DNA of 64,000 bases, taken from contig NZ_CP087710.1 in assembly GCF_020991065.1 (NCBI RefSeq), forward strand, positions 1,426,001 to 1,490,000, read 5' to 3'. Positions within the stretch are counted from its first letter, which is position 1; every line of letters begins with the position of its first letter. Of this stretch, positions 46,199 through 55,806 are shown piece by piece. The DNA comes from Nocardioides okcheonensis. Lineage in GTDB: Bacteria; Actinomycetota; Actinomycetes; Propionibacteriales; Nocardioidaceae. The notes beneath the pieces are model-generated. The model had not been told where the DNA came from, ran no database searches, and worked only from the letters and a program-made list of their open reading frames with translations. The position numbers and the translations under genes were made by a program.

Positions 46199-46839
46199 CA
46201 CGAGCCGCGCACCACCTTGAGGTTGAAGTCAGCGGTGCCGAACGTGCCCATCAGCCGCAGCCAGAGCGGCAGCCACATCTCGACGCCGCGGGACGTCTCG
46301 ATCCCGCCGAGGTCGATGACGTCGCGGTGCCCCATGGCGGTGAGCAGCCCGGTGACCACGTCCTTGGCAGCGGCGTCGTCGCCGCTGACGAACACGCTGG
46401 TCGGCTCCGGCAGCCGCTCGGGGTGCACCATCAGGTCGGCCGTGAGGGTGTTGAGCGTCTTGACGACCCGCGCGTCGGGGAAGGCGCGCTGGACCTGCTC
46501 GCCCAGCGAGTCGGTGTCCTTGACCGAGAGGGTGGGCGGGAAGCCGGCGGAGAAGTCGAGGGGGTTGGAGACGTCGACCAGCACCTTCCCGGCGAGGTCG
46601 CCCGCGGCGCCCAGCAGGTCGAGCGCGGCGGCGCCGTTGCCGGCGTGGACGACGACCTCGGCGCCCTCGGCCGCGGCCGCGAAGGTCCCCAGCTCGACGC
46701 CGGGCACCTCGGCCCAGTCCTCGCGGGACCGCGTGGCGGCCGGGTCGCGGGTGCCGAGCACCACGTGGTGCCCGAGCTCGGCGAGGCGGGCCGCGAGCGC
46801 ACGACCGACCGTCCCGGTGCCGAGGACTGCGATCTGCAT
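46198..46839 (-). CDS. NADPH-dependent F420 reductase-like NAD(P)-binding protein
   Basis: A 213-residue Rossmann protein: MQIAVLGTGTVGRALAARLAELGHHVVLGTRDP is the GxGxxG NADP-binding start (as blocks IAVLGTGTVG and VVLGTRDP). VVVHAGNGAAALDLL, GKVLVDVSNPLDFSAGFPPTLS, VVKTLNTLTADLMVHP and GLLTAMGHRDVIDLGGIETSRGVE follow, matching the F420-dependent NADP reductase-like group (PF03807). Whether it uses F420 is unknown. GAGGGACCGACC precedes ATG 46839. It lies between a LURP-one protein and the esterase on one transcript starting at metG. Confidence 0.85.
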   Translation of the reverse strand: MQIAVLGTGTVGRALAARLAELGHHVVLGTRDPAATRSREDWAEVPGVELGTFAAAAEGAEVVVHAGNGAAALDLLGAAGDLAGKVLVDVSNPLDFSAGFPPTLSVKDTDSLGEQVQRAFPDARVVKTLNTLTADLMVHPERLPEPTSVFVSGDDAAAKDVVTGLLTAMGHRDVIDLGGIETSRGVEMWLPLWLRLMGTFGTADFNLKVVRGS

Positions 46840-46856
46840 GGTCGGTCCCTCCTGCG

Positions 46857-47426
46857 TCAGCGTGACATGAGTGCGTCGAGGCCGACGGCGATCGCTGCGG
46901 CGACCCGGAAGTCGACGCGCGGGTCGGGGACGTCGACGGTGTAGCGGTCGCCCAGCGACATGGCCCGCTGGACGGAGAACAGCGGCTGCCCCGACGCGTC
47001 GACGAAGTCGAAGTGGACCGGCAGGAAGGCCAGGTCGGTGAAGCGGCGCAGCAGGCCGACGACCTGGTTGCGCTCCTGGCCGGTGCCGGCGTAGCCCGGG
47101 CCCTCCACGTGGAAGGTCGAGCGCAGCAGGGAGGCCCCGAAGTCCTTGCGGAAGAAGCCGATCTGGGCGCCGGCCTCGTCGGTGATGTCGTAGCCCGAGC
47201 TGAGGTCGATGGTCTTGCGCGCCTTGAAGCCGAAGACCGGCCGCGACCGGCTGGCGTCGGTGAAGAAGGTGACCTGCTCCTTGAACGCCATCCGCTTCTG
47301 CTCCGCGAACGCCATCAGCCGCGTCGGGTTGCCGGAGGCGTCGGCCTCCGACACCTCGTAGCGGTTGACCATCATGGTGAGCTTCTGCTTCACCACGAAG
47401 TGCGGCACGTACATCTCGGCACTCAT
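46857..47426 (-). CDS. LURP-one-related (scramblase-fold) protein
   Basis: A 189-residue protein of the LOR/Tubby-like fold: [20 protein letters not shown] at the start, [64 protein letters not shown], and the C-terminal [18 protein letters not shown], where a hydrophobic C-terminal strand fills the barrel. The family includes phospholipid scramblases and plant LURP-one, but bacterial roles are unknown. ATG 47426 overlaps the metG stop in ATGA, so it is translated after metG. Confidence 0.85.
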   Translation of the reverse strand: MSAEMYVPHFVVKQKLTMMVNRYEVSEADASGNPTRLMAFAEQKRMAFKEQVTFFTDASRSRPVFGFKARKTIDLSSGYDITDEAGAQIGFFRKDFGASLLRSTFHVEGPGYAGTGQERNQVVGLLRRFTDLAFLPVHFDFVDASGQPLFSVQRAMSLGDRYTVDVPDPRVDFRVAAAIAVGLDALMSR

Positions 47427-49216
47427 CGCGCGAGCTCCTCCTCGATGATCGACGGGTCCAGCTTGGTGAACACGGGGGTCGGCTTCGCGACGGGGGCACC
47501 GACGGTCACCGGGCGCGACTCCCAGCGCGGGGTGGTGGAGTACTCGCCGGTGATCACCGAGTACGACACGTGCCCGGCACCGTTGCCGGGCTCGAGCTCG
47601 TCGACCTGCTCGACGCGCGGCATCGGCATGAAGGTGCCCTCGCCGCCGAGCACGGCGTGGACCGCGTTGGCGGCGTGCGGGAGGAACGGCGAGAGCAGCG
47701 TGTTGCAGTCGCTCACGCACTGGACCGCCACGTGCAGGACGGTGGCGAGGCGCTCGCGCTGCGACTCGTCCTTCATCTTGTAGGGCTCGGTGACGGTGAG
47801 GTACTTGTTCACCTCGCCGACGACGCGCATCGCCTCGGCGACCGCGGCGCGCAGGCGGTGCTTCTCGATCAGCCCTCCGACGGAGGTGAACCCGTCGCGG
47901 ACGGCGGCCAGCACCTGCTGGTCGACGTCCTCGAGCTCGCCGGCCGCGGGGACCTCGCCGAAGCTCTTGGCGACCATCGTGGCGGTGCGGTTGACCAGGT
48001 TGCCCCAGCCGGCCACGAGCTCGGAGTTGTTGCGGGTCACGAAGTCGGCCCAGGTGAAGGCGGCGTCGGAGGTCTCCGGGCCGGCCGCGCAGATGTAGTA
48101 GCGCAGCGCGTCGGCGCCGTAGCGGGCGAGGAAGTCGCCGACGTAGATCACGTTGCCGCGGCTGCTGGAGAACTGCGAGTCGCCGAAGGTGAGGAACTCG
48201 CTGGAGACGACCTCGGTCGGCAGGTTGAGCGTGCCGAACGTGCCGGGCTCGCCGCCCCGCTCCCCCGCGCCGTTGTAGGCCAGCAGCTCCGCGGGCCAGA
48301 TCTGGGAGTGGAAGACGATGTTGTCCTTGCCCATGAAGTAGTAGGACTCCGCGTCCGAGTCGTTCCACCACTCGCGCCACTTCTCGGGCTCGCCGAGGCG
48401 CCGCGCCCACTCGATCGAGGACGAGAGGTAGCCGATGACCGCGTCGAACCAGACGTAGAGCCGCTTGGTCGGCTGGTCCTCCCAGCCCGGCACCGGGATG
48501 CCCCAGTCGATGTCGCGCGTCATCGCGCGCGGCCGGATCTCCTTGAGGATGTTCTGGCTGAACTTGATGACGTTGGGGCGCCACAGGCCGGTGGCCTCGC
48601 GCTGGTCGAGCCACGCGCCGAGGGCGTCGGCGAGCGCAGGCAGGTCGAGGAACCAGTGCTGGGTGTCGCGGAACTCGGGCGTCTCGCCGTTGATCTTCGA
48701 CCGCGGGTCGATCAGGTCGGTCGGGTCGAGCTGGTTGCCGCAGTTGTCGCACTGGTCGCCGCGCGCGTCGGCGTACTTGCAGATCGGGCAGGTGCCCTCG
48801 ATGTAGCGGTCCGGCAGCGTGCGGCCCGTGGACGGGCTGATCGCGGTCTTCGTGGTCTCCTCGACCATGTAGCCGTTGCGGCGGCAGGTCTCGAACATCT
48901 CCTGCACGACCGCGTAGTGGTTGCCGGTCGTGGTGCGGGTGAAGAGGTCGTAGGACAGGCCCAGGCCGACGAGGTCGTCGACGATCACCTGGTTGTACTT
49001 GTCGACCAGCTCGCGCGGGGGCAGCCCCTCGTTGTCGGCGAGCACGAGGATCGGGGTGCCGTGCTCGTCGGTGCCGCTGACCATGAGCACGTCGTGGCCC
49101 GCCATCCGCATGTACCGGCTGAACACGTCGGAGGGCACGCCGAAACCGGCCACGTGGCCGATGTGGCGCGGGCCGTTGGTGTACGGCCAGGCGACGGCGG
49201 ACAGGACACGAGTCAT
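47423..49216 (-). CDS. metG: Methionyl-tRNA synthetase
   Basis: A 597-residue class I synthetase. The HIGH motif is [21 protein letters not shown] at about residues 10-30. The connective domain has two zinc-type pairs (CPICKYA, CDNCGNQ). [15 protein letters not shown] is the methionine pocket. The KMSKS position reads [15 protein letters not shown] at about 350, a degenerate form usual for this actinobacterial branch. There is no C-terminal tRNA-binding EMAP domain. ATG 49216 is preceded by a hairpin terminator of the upstream gene. Confidence 0.96.
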   Translation of the reverse strand: MTRVLSAVAWPYTNGPRHIGHVAGFGVPSDVFSRYMRMAGHDVLMVSGTDEHGTPILVLADNEGLPPRELVDKYNQVIVDDLVGLGLSYDLFTRTTTGNHYAVVQEMFETCRRNGYMVEETTKTAISPSTGRTLPDRYIEGTCPICKYADARGDQCDNCGNQLDPTDLIDPRSKINGETPEFRDTQHWFLDLPALADALGAWLDQREATGLWRPNVIKFSQNILKEIRPRAMTRDIDWGIPVPGWEDQPTKRLYVWFDAVIGYLSSSIEWARRLGEPEKWREWWNDSDAESYYFMGKDNIVFHSQIWPAELLAYNGAGERGGEPGTFGTLNLPTEVVSSEFLTFGDSQFSSSRGNVIYVGDFLARYGADALRYYICAAGPETSDAAFTWADFVTRNNSELVAGWGNLVNRTATMVAKSFGEVPAAGELEDVDQQVLAAVRDGFTSVGGLIEKHRLRAAVAEAMRVVGEVNKYLTVTEPYKMKDESQRERLATVLHVAVQCVSDCNTLLSPFLPHAANAVHAVLGGEGTFMPMPRVEQVDELEPGNGAGHVSYSVITGEYSTTPRWESRPVTVGAPVAKPTPVFTKLDPSIIEEELAR

Positions 49217-49237
49217 GGGCGCAAGCCTAGTGACCGG

Positions 49238-49268
49238 CCGCCACCCGGTTTCCCCGGGTGGCGGCCAC
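49238..49268 (-). terminator. Hairpin terminator after the Rv2466c-like gene
   Basis: GGCCGCCACCCGG (49238-49250), loop TTTCC and CCGGGTGGCGGCC (49256-49268) pair perfectly, 24 bp beyond the stop at 49293 and upstream of metG. Confidence 0.75.
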
Positions 49269-49292
49269 GGACACCGGCGGCGTCGGGGAGGC

Positions 49293-49892
49293 TCAGGAGA
49301 AGTCCAGGTCCCCGGTGCGCGAGCGCTTGAGCTCGTAGAAGTACGGGAACTTCGCGACGGCGACCGCGCCGTCCCACAGCTCGCCGGCTTCCTCGCCGCG
49401 CGGGATCTTCGAGAGCACGGGACCGAAGAACGCCGACCCGTTGATGTGGATCGTCGGGGTGCCGACGTCGTCGCCGACCGGGTCCATCCCCTCGTGGTGG
49501 CTCTTCGCCACCGCCTCGTCGAGCGACGCGTCGTCCCACGCCTCGATCAGCTCGGCCGGCAGCCCGACGTCGGCCAGCGACGCGGCCACGGTCTCCCGGG
49601 TGAGCTCCTCGCCGTTGTTGTGGCGTCGGGTGCCGACGGCGGTGTACCAGTCGCCGAGGGTCGCGTTGTCGTGCTCCTGGGCGATCCTGATCGCCACGCG
49701 GACGGGCTTCTCGGTGCCCTGGAGCATCTCGCGGTACTCCGCGGGGATGTCCTTGTCCTTGTTGAGGTACGCCAGGGACATCACGTGCCACTGCACGTCG
49801 ATGTCACGCACCTGCTCGACCTCGCGGATCCAGCGCGAGGTGATCCAGGCGAACGGGCAGAGCGGGTCGAACCAGAGGTCAGCGGTAGCCAT
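49293..49892 (-). CDS. DsbA-family protein, Rv2466c (mycothiol-dependent nitroreductase)-like, with CPFA active site
   Basis: A 199-residue thioredoxin-fold protein, co-linear with M. tuberculosis Rv2466c: [29 protein letters not shown] at the start, [42 protein letters not shown] and [16 protein letters not shown]. Rv2466c has CPWC; here the motif is CPFA, so the resolving Cys is lost. A monothiol mechanism with mycothiol is possible. ATG 49892 is taken; GTG 49898 would add two residues. It is divergent from pepN (80 bp), as Rv2466c is from pepN. Confidence 0.9.
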   Translation of the reverse strand: MATADLWFDPLCPFAWITSRWIREVEQVRDIDVQWHVMSLAYLNKDKDIPAEYREMLQGTEKPVRVAIRIAQEHDNATLGDWYTAVGTRRHNNGEELTRETVAASLADVGLPAELIEAWDDASLDEAVAKSHHEGMDPVGDDVGTPTIHINGSAFFGPVLSKIPRGEEAGELWDGAVAVAKFPYFYELKRSRTGDLDFS

Positions 49893-49971
49893 GTCCACCC
49901 CAATCCCGGAGGCGCCCGGGCTATTCCCGGCCGGTGTGGGGCGGGACACATCCCGGTGGCAGGATGCGCTC

Positions 49972-52512
49972 ATGCCTGGAACCAACCTCACCCGGGACGA
50001 AGCCGCCACCCGCGCCGCCCTCCTGGACGTCACGTCGTACGCCGTCACCCTGGACCTCACGACCGGCGACACGACCTTCGCCTCCACCACCACCCTGGAG
50101 TTCACCTGCCGGGAGCCGGGGTCGAGCACCTTCGCCGACCTGGTCGCGCCCACCGTCCGCGAGATCACCCTCAACGGACGCTCCCTGGACCCCGCGACGG
50201 CCTACGCCGACAGCCGGATCGCCCTCGACGACCTCGAGGCGACCAACACGCTCGTCGTCGTCGCCGACTGCGCCTACTCCAACACCGGCGAGGGCCTGCA
50301 CCGCTTCGTCGACCCGGTCGACGACAAGGTCTACCTCTACAGCCAGTTCGAGGTCCCGGACGCGCGTCGCGTGTTCACCACCTTCGAGCAGCCCGACCTC
50401 AAGTCGGTCTTCACCTTCACCGTCACCGCGCCCTCGCACTGGGTCGTGGTCTCGAACGCCGCGACCCCGGAGCCCACCCCCGTGGCTGACGGCGTCGCGA
50501 CCTGGAGCTTCCCGACCACGAAGCGGATGTCGACCTACATCACCGCGATCGTCGCCGGCGAGTACCACGGCGAGTTCGACACCTACGAGGGCAAGTTCGG
50601 CACCATCCCGCTGGGCCACTACTGCCGCCAGTCGCTCAAGGAGCACATGGACACCGCCGAGCTGGTCAAGCTGACCAAGCAGAGCTTCGCGTGGTTCGAG
50701 GAGCAGTTCGACTACCCGTACCCGTTCGGCAAGTACGACCAGCTCTACGTCCCGGAGTACAACGCCGGCGCGATGGAGAACGCCGGCTGCGTGACGCTGC
50801 GCGACGAGTACCTCCCCCGCAGCCGCCAGCCGCGCTCGTTCTTCGAGTTCCGCGCCTCCGTCATCACCCACGAGATGGCGCACATGTGGTTCGGCGACCT
50901 CGTCACGATGAAGTGGTGGGACGACCTCTGGCTCAACGAGTCGTTCGCGGAGTGGGCCTGCTACTGGTGCGAGGCCAACGCCACCGAGTTCGACGACGCC
51001 TGGACCGGCTTCGCCAACGCCCGCAAGCAGACCGGCTACCGCGCCGACCAGCTGCCCTCGACCCACCCGATCGCGGCCGACAACGTCGACCTGCACGCGG
51101 TCGAGGTCAACTTCGACATGATCACCTACGCCAAGGGCGCCTCGGTGCTCAAGCAGCTCGTCGCGTGGGTCGGCATCGAGCCGTTCCTCCAGGGCCTGCG
51201 CGCCTACTTCAAGGAGTGGGAGTACGGCAACCCGGAGTTCAAGGACCTGCTCGCCACCCTCGAGAAGGAGTCCGGCCGCGACCTGCAGGGCTGGGCCCAG
51301 GAGTGGCTGCAGACCGCCGGCGTCAACACCCTCGCCCCGGCCTTCGAGCTGGCCGAGGACGGCACGTACTCCTCCTTCTCGGTCGCCCAGAGCGCCCACC
51401 CCGACTGGCCGACCCTGCGTCGCCACCGCCTCGGCATCGGCCTCTACGACTCCGTCGACGGCCGCCTGGTGCGCCGCCAGTACGTCGAGATCGACGTCGA
51501 GGGGGCCTCGACCGAGGTGCCCGAGCTCGTGGGTGTCGCGCAGCCCGCGCTGCTGCTGCTCAACGACGAGGACCACGCCTACGCCAAGATCCGCCTCGAC
51601 GAGCGCTCGATGGCGACGGCGATCTCCTCGCTCGCCTCCTTCGAGGACTCCCTCCCCCGCGCCCTCGTGTGGGGTGCGGCCTGGGACATGACCCGCGACG
51701 GCGAGATGCGCACCCGCGACTGGGTCGACCTGGTGCTGGCCAACATCGGTCACGAGACCGACGCGTGGGCCGTCACCCGGATCCCGGCGTCGACGGCGCT
51801 GGCGGTCAACTTCTACTCCGACCCCGCCCACCGCTCCGAGCTGCGCGCGACGTGGGAGTCGGGGCTGCGCGAGCTGCTGCTGGCCGCCGAGCCGGGCAGC
51901 GACCACCAGCTCACCTTCGCCCGGACCTACGCCGGCGCCGCCCACCGCGACGACGCGCTCGACGACCTGATCGGGCTGCTCGACGGCTCGTTCGTCGTCG
52001 AGGGGCTCGCGGTCGACCAGGACCTGCGCTGGGGCCTGATCACCGCGCTCGCGAAGTCGGGCCGCTTCGGTGACGCCGAGATCGACGCCGAGCTCGAGGT
52101 CGACCGGACCATCTCCGGCAAGGAGCAGGCAGCCGCCGCGCGCGTCGCGCAGCCGACCGCCGAGGCCAAGGAGGCCGGCTGGGCCGCGATCGTCGACCCC
52201 GCCACCCCCAACGAGACCTCGCGCGAGATGGCGATGTCGATCTTCCGCTTCGGCCAGGAGGACGTCCTCGAGCCCTACCTCGAGAAGTTCCTCGACGCCG
52301 CGAGCACGCTGATCGACACGCTGGGCTTCCACAAGGCCTCGACCGTCCTGGAGTACGGCTTCCCGAAGCCGCTGGGGTCCGAGGCCACGCTCGCCCGGCT
52401 CGACGCCTGGCTCGTCGACAACGACGCCCCCAAGGGCGCGCAGCGCTACATCGGCGAGGCGCGCGCGGAGATCGCCCGGGCCCTCACCGCCCAGGCCTGC
52501 GACGCCCGCTGA
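49972..52512 (+). CDS. pepN: Aminopeptidase N (M1 family)
   Basis: An 846-residue zinc metallopeptidase. The exopeptidase motif GAMEN is in YNAGAMENAGCVT at about residues 264-268, the zinc site HEMAH at about 299-303 with the third ligand Glu in LWLNESFAEW, and a C-terminal ERAP1-like helical domain covers about 520-846. It trims N-terminal residues from peptides in the cytoplasm, acting after Clp. ATG 49972 is the first start matching the family. A strong hairpin terminator follows the stop. Confidence 0.96.
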   Translation: MPGTNLTRDEAATRAALLDVTSYAVTLDLTTGDTTFASTTTLEFTCREPGSSTFADLVAPTVREITLNGRSLDPATAYADSRIALDDLEATNTLVVVADCAYSNTGEGLHRFVDPVDDKVYLYSQFEVPDARRVFTTFEQPDLKSVFTFTVTAPSHWVVVSNAATPEPTPVADGVATWSFPTTKRMSTYITAIVAGEYHGEFDTYEGKFGTIPLGHYCRQSLKEHMDTAELVKLTKQSFAWFEEQFDYPYPFGKYDQLYVPEYNAGAMENAGCVTLRDEYLPRSRQPRSFFEFRASVITHEMAHMWFGDLVTMKWWDDLWLNESFAEWACYWCEANATEFDDAWTGFANARKQTGYRADQLPSTHPIAADNVDLHAVEVNFDMITYAKGASVLKQLVAWVGIEPFLQGLRAYFKEWEYGNPEFKDLLATLEKESGRDLQGWAQEWLQTAGVNTLAPAFELAEDGTYSSFSVAQSAHPDWPTLRRHRLGIGLYDSVDGRLVRRQYVEIDVEGASTEVPELVGVAQPALLLLNDEDHAYAKIRLDERSMATAISSLASFEDSLPRALVWGAAWDMTRDGEMRTRDWVDLVLANIGHETDAWAVTRIPASTALAVNFYSDPAHRSELRATWESGLRELLLAAEPGSDHQLTFARTYAGAAHRDDALDDLIGLLDGSFVVEGLAVDQDLRWGLITALAKSGRFGDAEIDAELEVDRTISGKEQAAAARVAQPTAEAKEAGWAAIVDPATPNETSREMAMSIFRFGQEDVLEPYLEKFLDAASTLIDTLGFHKASTVLEYGFPKPLGSEATLARLDAWLVDNDAPKGAQRYIGEARAEIARALTAQACDAR

Positions 52513-52522
52513 CCGAGGCACG

Positions 52523-52556
52523 AGAGCCCCTCACCGCTGCGGCGGTGGGGGGCTCT
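52523..52556 (+). terminator. Hairpin terminator after pepN
   Basis: AGAGCCCC plus CACCGC pairs with GCGGTG plus GGGGCTCT around a TGCG loop, with one G-T pair. It begins 10 bp after the pepN stop, followed by TCTTCG. It may serve the convergent DUF5130 gene too. Confidence 0.8.
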
Positions 52557-52615
52557 TCGCTGCCGGGACCGGCCGGGACCAAGCGGGCCGGGTGCGGCTC
52601 GCTGCGGGTCGAGGC

Positions 52616-52999
52616 TCAGGCGTGGAGGGTGTTCTGCGGGCGCGCGTGGTCGGCGAGCATCGCGATGCCGCGCTGCAGGCCGGCGAGCAGGCTGCCGGAG
52701 GCGAACTCCGACGACATCGCCAGGACGGCGAGCTCGACCTCGGCGTCGGTGAGGTGGCGGCGCACCTCGCCGCCGGTGACGACCTCGACCACGCGGCGGC
52801 GCGGGTCGACCAGCACCAGCACGCTGCGTGCGGGCGCGACCAGGCGGTTGTGCAGGCGCGTGGCCCACGCCCGGGTGTCGTCGCCCTCACTGGGGCCGAC
52901 GTAGACCGAGAACTCGAAGCGGCAGGACTGCTCGGCGAGCCGGATCGAACGGTCCAGGGCGAGGCGGTCGGCCTCGCTCAGCAGCTCACCAGCCGCCAC
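52616..52999 (-). CDS. DUF5130 (TPM-domain-like) protein
   Basis: A protein of about 127 residues: LLSEADRLALDRSIRLAEQSCRFEFSVYVGPSEGD, RLHNRLVAPARSVLVLVDPRRRVVEVVTGGEVRRHLTDAEVELAVLAM and SLLAGLQRGIAMLADHAR (listed as blocks). This matches the DUF5130 family, related to the TPM domain of the phosphatase/photosystem II repair proteins, and its place next to pepN matches Rv2468c. GTG 52999 is taken; GTG 53008 is possible. It overlaps the stop of the upstream membrane protein by 14 bp. Confidence 0.75.
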   Translation of the reverse strand: MAAGELLSEADRLALDRSIRLAEQSCRFEFSVYVGPSEGDDTRAWATRLHNRLVAPARSVLVLVDPRRRVVEVVTGGEVRRHLTDAEVELAVLAMSSEFASGSLLAGLQRGIAMLADHARPQNTLHA

Positions 53000-53375
53000 T
53001 GGCGCCACCCGCTCGGGAGTCCTCGCCGTCGGGGGCGGGCAGCTCGGCGACGCCCTGACGCGGGCCGCCGATCCACTGGCCCTCGACACCGGAGTGGTCC
53101 GGAAGGAGCTTCTCGCCGCGCACCATCGCGGGCAGGAAGACGAGCAGTGCGATCACCACGAACAGCAGCAGCGGGGCACCGAGCAGCAGCAGCAGCGCGT
53201 TCAGCCCGTCGATCTGGAACTCCGACGTCTGGCCGTCCCAGCCCTCGGGCACGTCGGCCTGCGCGGGGAACGCCAGCAGCGCCAGCGCGGGCGCGGCGGC
53301 GAGGGCGACCAGACGGCCGGCGCGGCGGTGGCCGCGGCGTCCTGCGGGACGGGAGGGGCTGACGGGGGTGCTCAC
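52986..53375 (-). CDS. Small membrane protein, 129 aa, with signal-like N-terminus
   Basis: A basic N-terminus and hydrophobic stretch (LVALAAAPALALLAFPAQA, about residues 22-40) look like a signal peptide with AQA cleavage. The short mature domain DVPEGWDGQTSEFQIDGLNALL leads into a second span LLLLGAPLLLFVVIALLVFLPAMV, then a hydrophilic cytoplasmic tail. Function unknown; such proteins often precede DUF5130 in Nocardioides-like genomes. GTG 53375 is used, without a clear ribosome binding site; ATG further upstream (53396) is possible. Divergent from mscS. Confidence 0.65.
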   Translation of the reverse strand: MSTPVSPSRPAGRRGHRRAGRLVALAAAPALALLAFPAQADVPEGWDGQTSEFQIDGLNALLLLLGAPLLLFVVIALLVFLPAMVRGEKLLPDHSGVEGQWIGGPRQGVAELPAPDGEDSRAGGASGGW

Positions 53376-53406
53376 GGGTAGAAGGGTATCGCCCATACTG
53401 GCGGGC

Positions 53407-54519
53407 ATGCCTCACCCCCTCACGACCACGACCATCGCCGCGGCCGAGAGCTCCGGGAGCGCCGTCACCTCCGCGGCGTCCAGTCCCTGCGAGGACGGCG
53501 AGAACATCTGTGACTGGGTGTTCGAGCAGACCTCCAACTCCGGGCTGGCAGACGCGGCCGACTGGGTCGTCGGCAAGCCGAGCGCCCTCGTCGGGCTGAT
53601 CCTGATCGGGCTGGTCGTCCGCTGGGTGCTCCACCGGCTCATCGACCGGGTGATCAAGCGTGCCGAGGTCGGCATGCTGCCCAACCGGGTCAGCCGGGCG
53701 ATCACCGGCGGCAAGATGGGCGCCGCGCTCAACCTGCGCGAGGACCCGGCGTACACCCGGCGCGTGCAGCGGGCGGCGACGATGGGGACCCTGCTCAAGA
53801 GCATCGTCACCGGGGTCGTCATCACCGTCGTCGCGCTGATGTTCATCGCCGAGCTCGGCTACGACATCGCTCCCCTGATCGCGAGCGCCGGCATCATCGG
53901 CGTCGCGATCGGCTTCGGCTCGCAGGCGCTGGTCAAGGACTTCCTGTCCGGCATCTTCATGATCTTCGAGGACCAGTACGGCGTGGGCGACGAGGTCGAC
54001 CTCGGCGAGGCCAGCGGCACCGTCGAGGCCGTGAGCCTGCGGGTGACGCGGCTGCGCGACGTCAACGGCACGGTCTGGTACGTCCGCAACGGCGAGATCC
54101 TGCGCGTCGGCAACATGAGCCAGAACTGGGCGCGGACCGTGCTCGACGTGCGGGTCGCCTACGGCGAGGACCTGGCCCGCGTCCAGCGGGTGCTCGCCGA
54201 CATCGCCCACGACCTGTGGGAGGACGAGGACTTCCGGGGGCGCGTGATCGAGGAGCCCTCGGTGTGGGGCGTGCAGGAGCTGGCGCCCGACTCGGTCGTG
54301 GTGCGGGTCGCGCTCAAGACCGCGCCGCTGGAGCAGTGGGCGGTCGCCCGCGAGATGCGCCAGCGGATCAAGGCGCGCTTCGACCTCGAGGGCTTCGAGG
54401 TCCCCTTCGCCCAGCAGGTGGTGTGGATGCGTGACGACGAGCGGCCGGACCGGCAGCGCTCGGCCGAGGACCAGCAGCCGGCGGCCTCCGGGCCCGCGCA
54501 GGCGGAGGGAGACCTGTGA
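53407..54519 (+). CDS. mscS: Small-conductance mechanosensitive channel (MscS family)
   Basis: A 370-residue protein with an external N-terminus, three or more membrane segments (LVGLILIGLVVRWVL at about 61-75, IVTGVVITVVALMFIAELG at about 135-153) and the pore helix IASAGIIGVAIGFGSQALVKDFLSGIFMIFEDQYGVGDEV at about 158-197 (Gly/Ala packing). The beta domain follows (VEAVSLRVTRLRDVNGTVWYVRNGEI). It opens under osmotic down-shock. ATG 53407. The last codons overlap the glbO start in GTGA. Confidence 0.93.
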   Translation: MPHPLTTTTIAAAESSGSAVTSAASSPCEDGENICDWVFEQTSNSGLADAADWVVGKPSALVGLILIGLVVRWVLHRLIDRVIKRAEVGMLPNRVSRAITGGKMGAALNLREDPAYTRRVQRAATMGTLLKSIVTGVVITVVALMFIAELGYDIAPLIASAGIIGVAIGFGSQALVKDFLSGIFMIFEDQYGVGDEVDLGEASGTVEAVSLRVTRLRDVNGTVWYVRNGEILRVGNMSQNWARTVLDVRVAYGEDLARVQRVLADIAHDLWEDEDFRGRVIEEPSVWGVQELAPDSVVVRVALKTAPLEQWAVAREMRQRIKARFDLEGFEVPFAQQVVWMRDDERPDRQRSAEDQQPAASGPAQAEGDL

Positions 54520-54893
54520 CCACCACGTTCTTCGAGGAGATCGGCGGCGAGGAGACGATCCGCACGATCGTCCACCGGTTCTACGAGGGGGTCGCGACCG
54601 ACGACGTGCTGCGGCCGCTGTACCCCGAGGAGGACCTCGGTCCGGCCGAGGAGCGCTTCCGGCTGTTCCTCCAGCAGTACTGGGGCGGCCCCACGACGTA
54701 CTCCGACACGCGGGGGCACCCGCGCCTGCGGATGCGGCACGCGCCGTTCCGGGTCACGCCCGCGGCCGCCGAGCGCTGGCTGGTGCACTTCCGCGCCGGC
54801 CTCGACGCGGCCGACCTGACCCCGGAGCAGGACGAGCGCTTCTGGGACTACGTCACGCACGCCGCGCAGTTCATGGTCAACACCCTGGAGTGA
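54516..54893 (+). CDS. glbO: Group II truncated haemoglobin (GlbO)
   Basis: A 125-residue truncated globin: FFEEIGGEETIRTIVHRFYEGVATDDVLRPLYPEED at the start, LFLQQYWGGPTTYSDTRGHPRLRMRHAPF with the proximal His in RMRHAPF, then AERWLVHFRAGL and a final FWDYVTHAAQFMVNTLE. It binds oxygen at haem and acts in respiration or reactive species removal. GTG 54516 overlaps the mscS stop; the gene is co-transcribed with mscS. Its end overlaps the convergent thioesterase gene by 17 bp. Confidence 0.94.
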   Translation: MTTTFFEEIGGEETIRTIVHRFYEGVATDDVLRPLYPEEDLGPAEERFRLFLQQYWGGPTTYSDTRGHPRLRMRHAPFRVTPAAAERWLVHFRAGLDAADLTPEQDERFWDYVTHAAQFMVNTLE

Positions 54894-55725
54894 CGGCCCG
54901 GAACTCCTCGGGGACCGGCGCCGGGCGTCCGGTCGCGTTGTCGATGCAGACGCCGACGACGCGGGCGCGGGCGAGCAGCTCCTCACCGTCGCGGACGACC
55001 GACTCGAACACCAGCGACGTGGTGCCGATGCGCGAGACCCACGTCCGGCAGTCGTAGGGCTCGGGCCGGAACAGGATCGGGCGCCGGTAGTCGACGTCGG
55101 TCTGCGCCACGACCAGGTGGAACCCCTCCCCCAGGTCGCCGCCGCGCGCGGTCAGCAGCTGGATCCGCGCCTCCTGGAAGTACTCGAAGTACTTCACGTT
55201 GTTGACGTGGCCGTAGACGTCGACGTCGCTGAACCGCACCTGCACCGGGTAGTGGCCGCCGGGCACGTCGACGACCTCCGGGACCGGCGTCGGCCGCACC
55301 GGCTCGTCGGGCTCCAGCAGCCTGCCGAGGGACGCGCGCTCGGAGTCGTGCAGCCGACGGGGACGCTCGGTGGCGAAGACGTACGGCGTGAGGACGGTGC
55401 GGGCACGGAGGTAGACCGTGCGCTCACCCGCGGGGTCCTCGGTGAAGACCTCGTAGGCCATGGTGAAGCTCGCCGCGCGGATCTCGGTGACCCAGCACTC
55501 GACCGAGACCGGCTCCGGGCTGAAGGTCAGCGAGGACACGTAGGTGACCTCGTGGCGCACCACGACGACGCCCTCGGCCAGGTCGTCGGCACGACTGTCC
55601 GGCGCGTGGGTGCGGAACAGGTCGACCCGCGCCTCCTGGAGGTAGTCGACGTAGGTGACGTTGTTGACGTGGCCGAGCAGGTCGAGGTCGGCCCACCTCA
55701 GCGGACAGCGGTAGAGATGACGCAC
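54877..55725 (-). CDS. Tandem hotdog-fold acyl-CoA thioesterase
   Basis: A 282-residue protein with two 4HBT hotdog domains. Each begins the same way: RWADLDLLGHVNNVTYVDYLQEAR at about residues 10-33 and RFSDVDVYGHVNNVKYFEYFQEAR at about 164-187, with the catalytic Asp in the D-x-x-GHVNN block. The halves are joined by a linker of about 20 residues. It should hydrolyse acyl-CoA or acyl-ACP. Rv2475c in M. tuberculosis has the same place and design. ATG 55725. Confidence 0.88.
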   Translation of the reverse strand: MRHLYRCPLRWADLDLLGHVNNVTYVDYLQEARVDLFRTHAPDSRADDLAEGVVVVRHEVTYVSSLTFSPEPVSVECWVTEIRAASFTMAYEVFTEDPAGERTVYLRARTVLTPYVFATERPRRLHDSERASLGRLLEPDEPVRPTPVPEVVDVPGGHYPVQVRFSDVDVYGHVNNVKYFEYFQEARIQLLTARGGDLGEGFHLVVAQTDVDYRRPILFRPEPYDCRTWVSRIGTTSLVFESVVRDGEELLARARVVGVCIDNATGRPAPVPEEFRAVTPGC

Positions 55726-55806
55726 GCCCCGATCGTCGCAGAGTGCGGACCGGGGCGTGGGTCGGGAGGGCGGTCGGTGGACACGGGTCGACCGGCCGGC
55801 CGGGGA

